From JAVVEZ01 sp032250895 (GTDB lineage Bacteria; Pseudomonadota; Gammaproteobacteria; Pseudomonadales; Pseudohongiellaceae): 13,726 bases of DNA. This document shows, piece by piece, positions 12,242 to 13,726 of this stretch. The notes under the pieces are model-generated. The model was given only the letters and a program-made list of their open reading frames with translations. It made no database searches and was not told where the DNA came from. A program made the translations under genes and the position numbers. The stretch's first letter is position 1. Each line of letters starts with the position of its first letter. The stretch covers positions 1 through 13,726 of the forward strand of contig JAVVEZ010000088.1 of assembly GCA_032250895.1 (NCBI GenBank), in the 5' to 3' direction.

Positions 12242-13603
12242 ATGAATCAAAGTGTACTGATCGTTGACGATGAACCCGATATCCGGGAACTGCTGGAAAT
12301 CACCCTTGGCCGGATGAATGTGCAGTCCCACAGTGCCCCTGATCTGAGTTCGGCGCAGGCCCTGCTTGCCGCGCAGTCCTTCAACCTGTGTCTTACCGAC
12401 ATGCGCCTGCCTGACGGCAACGGCATCGATCTGGTCCGCCATATTCAGGATGCCTACCCCCAACTCCCGGTGGCCGTCATCACGGCCTACGGCAGCACCG
12501 AAACCGCCGTCAGTGCGCTCAAGGCCGGCGCCTTCGACTTCGTGTCAAAACCCGTTGATCTGGGCAAACTCAGATCCCTGGTCCAGACCGCCCTGAAACT
12601 CAGCACCGAAACCGAGGACAAGGACCCGAATCCGGAAAAATTCAGCAACCGCATCATCGGAGAATCCCCCCAGATCGAGGCTTTGAGAGACCAGATATCC
12701 AAACTGGCACGCAGCCAGGCACCGGTTTTCATCAGCGGCGAATCCGGTAGCGGCAAGGAACTGGTGGCGCGTGCCATTCATTTTGAAGGCCCCCGCAGAG
12801 ATAAGGAATTTATCGCCATCAACTGTGGCGCCCTGTCTTCCGAATTGATGGAGAGTGAATTCTTCGGCCATAAAAAAGGCAGTTTTACCGGTGCCGACCA
12901 GGACAAGACCGGTCTGTTTCAGGCAGCCCACGGAGGCAGCCTGTTTCTCGACGAAATTGCCGACCTGCCTCTGCACATGCAGGTAAAACTGCTGCGCGCC
13001 ATCCAGGAAAAATCCATCCGGCCGGTGGGCTCTCAAACCGAAATACCGGTGGACGTCAGAATCATCAGTGCCACTCACAAGAATCTCAACAGGGAAATCG
13101 AACAGGGCAACCTGCGCCATGACCTGTACTACCGGATCAACGTCATTCAGTTGAAGGTGCCCAGCCTGCGGGAACGCAGGAGCGACATTCCCCTGCTGGC
13201 CAGACATATTCTGCACAATTTGTCACAGCCACAAGGGCTCCAGACCGTCAGTATTACCGACCAGGCCATTGCCCAGCTTCAGGCTTACGACTTTCCCGGC
13301 AATGTCCGGGAACTGGAAAATCTGCTTCAGCGCGCCTTTGCGCTGGCCGACCATGACTGCATTGAAGCCCTTGATTTGCCCACGGCGGACCCGCCCGCAG
13401 AGCAGCCAACCCCGCCGGATGAGTCCCTTGCACATGCCGCCACAGAGAATTTTTCGCTGGAAAAACACCTGGAACATATAGAGAAAAGCATGATCGAAGC
13501 CACTCTCCGGGAAACCCGCTGGAACAAGACCGCCGCCGCCAAAAAGCTTGGCATGACTTTCCGTGCCTTCCGCTACCGCACCAAAAAGCTTGGTCTTGAT
13601 TGA
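12242..13603 (+). CDS. pilR: PilR sigma54-dependent response regulator
   Basis: This 453-aa NtrC-family activator has three domains. The receiver (1-120) has the acidic pocket Asp9/Asp10, phosphorylation site Asp53 (CLTDMRLPDG), Thr81 and Lys103. The AAA+ domain (about 135-375) has Walker A GESGSGKE, the sigma54-contact loop GSFTGA (the GAFTGA position; Ser at the second place is also found in Pseudomonas PilR), Walker B GGSLFLDEIADLP, and R-finger region LYYRINVIQLKVPSLRERRSDIP. The C-terminal Fis-type helix-turn-helix (about 415-453) reads MIEATLRETRWNKTAAAKKLGMTFRAFRYRTKKLGLD in register with the family. Phosphorylated PilR drives sigma54 transcription of pilA-type genes. CAGG precedes the ATG. 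No strong terminator follows. Confidence 0.95.
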   Translation: MNQSVLIVDDEPDIRELLEITLGRMNVQSHSAPDLSSAQALLAAQSFNLCLTDMRLPDGNGIDLVRHIQDAYPQLPVAVITAYGSTETAVSALKAGAFDFVSKPVDLGKLRSLVQTALKLSTETEDKDPNPEKFSNRIIGESPQIEALRDQISKLARSQAPVFISGESGSGKELVARAIHFEGPRRDKEFIAINCGALSSELMESEFFGHKKGSFTGADQDKTGLFQAAHGGSLFLDEIADLPLHMQVKLLRAIQEKSIRPVGSQTEIPVDVRIISATHKNLNREIEQGNLRHDLYYRINVIQLKVPSLRERRSDIPLLARHILHNLSQPQGLQTVSITDQAIAQLQAYDFPGNVRELENLLQRAFALADHDCIEALDLPTADPPAEQPTPPDESLAHAATENFSLEKHLEHIEKSMIEATLRETRWNKTAAAKKLGMTFRAFRYRTKKLGLD

Positions 13604-13631
13604 CTGGCAAAATCCTGCAATCAGGGCTTAA

Positions 13632-13726
13632 CTACGGAACCTCTGAATAACTCTGGCGTATCTCTGGCCTGTCAGGCAGTGCCAGGGCCAAGGCGCCCTT
13701 GCGAAGGAATGCCATCAGCCTTTCGA
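13632..13726. mobile_element. Possible insertion-sequence end downstream of pilR
   Basis: CGGAACCTCTGAATAACTC (13635-13653) resembles terminal inverted repeats of some IS5-like elements, as I recall them (GGAACCTCTGAATAA), and YTAR-like bases (TTAA, 13628-13631) lie just outside. If this is so, the element extends right beyond the window. On the minus strand a frame of 30 codons is open from the window edge to TAG at 13632-13634 (ending QSYSEVP), which could be a gene end. Too little is visible to decide. Confidence 0.3.

Noticed and set aside
1..13726. CRISPR array, tRNA or rRNA genes
   Set aside because: No regularly spaced identical repeats, no cloverleaf-like sequence and no rRNA-like blocks were seen.

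Overview
The window looks like the chromosome of a GC-rich gammaproteobacterium. The best evidence is the block of nadE facing a small PP0621-type zinc-ribbon-like gene, pilS and pilR, which are type IV pilus regulators with clear Pseudomonas-like features. A Bcr/CflA transporter and a HupE/UreJ protein paired with a membrane anchor protein point the same way. No species can be named from the sequence alone.

Layout. Positions 1-2860 are an accessory patch. It holds a 5'-truncated amidohydrolase remnant, a complete ccdAB toxin-antitoxin operon (+ strand), an ORF-poor stretch that resembles the 5' part of a group II intron (- strand), a rho-independent terminator, and a complete higBA toxin-antitoxin operon (- strand) convergent with ccdAB. 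After that come several hundred bases of non-coding repeats: a ~280-bp imperfect palindrome, a REP-like hairpin and a degenerate tandem array. The patch appears more AT-rich than the rest, at least in the toxin-antitoxin genes. Positions 2860-13603 are ordinary dense chromosome: a TlpA-like thioredoxin lipoprotein (-) divergent from a 5'-3' exonuclease (+), a Bcr/CflA efflux pump (+), then a - strand run nadE > MFS > hupE-like > membrane anchor that could be one transcript. The + strand PP0621-pilS-pilR operon diverges from nadE. The last ~95 bases may be the edge of an insertion sequence.

How the genes work together. CcdA/CcdB and HigA/HigB are two independent addiction modules whose operons converge on one hairpin, and each has an inverted repeat over its own predicted promoter. 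PilS senses a membrane signal and phosphorylates PilR, a sigma54 activator; a small membrane-anchored CxxC...CxxxH protein is encoded directly upstream. HupE-like and anchor proteins are likely partners in the inner membrane, probably in metal uptake; no hydrogenase or urease genes are visible here. REP-like sequences built on GTCATCCCC recur at three intergenic places, which links the repeats of the accessory patch with those of the core region.

I found no convincing undescribed system. The most distinctive elements are the perfect 37-bp palindrome that contains the ccdAB -10 box, the large palindromic repeat at 2433-2710, and the stem-loop spanning the hupE stop codon.
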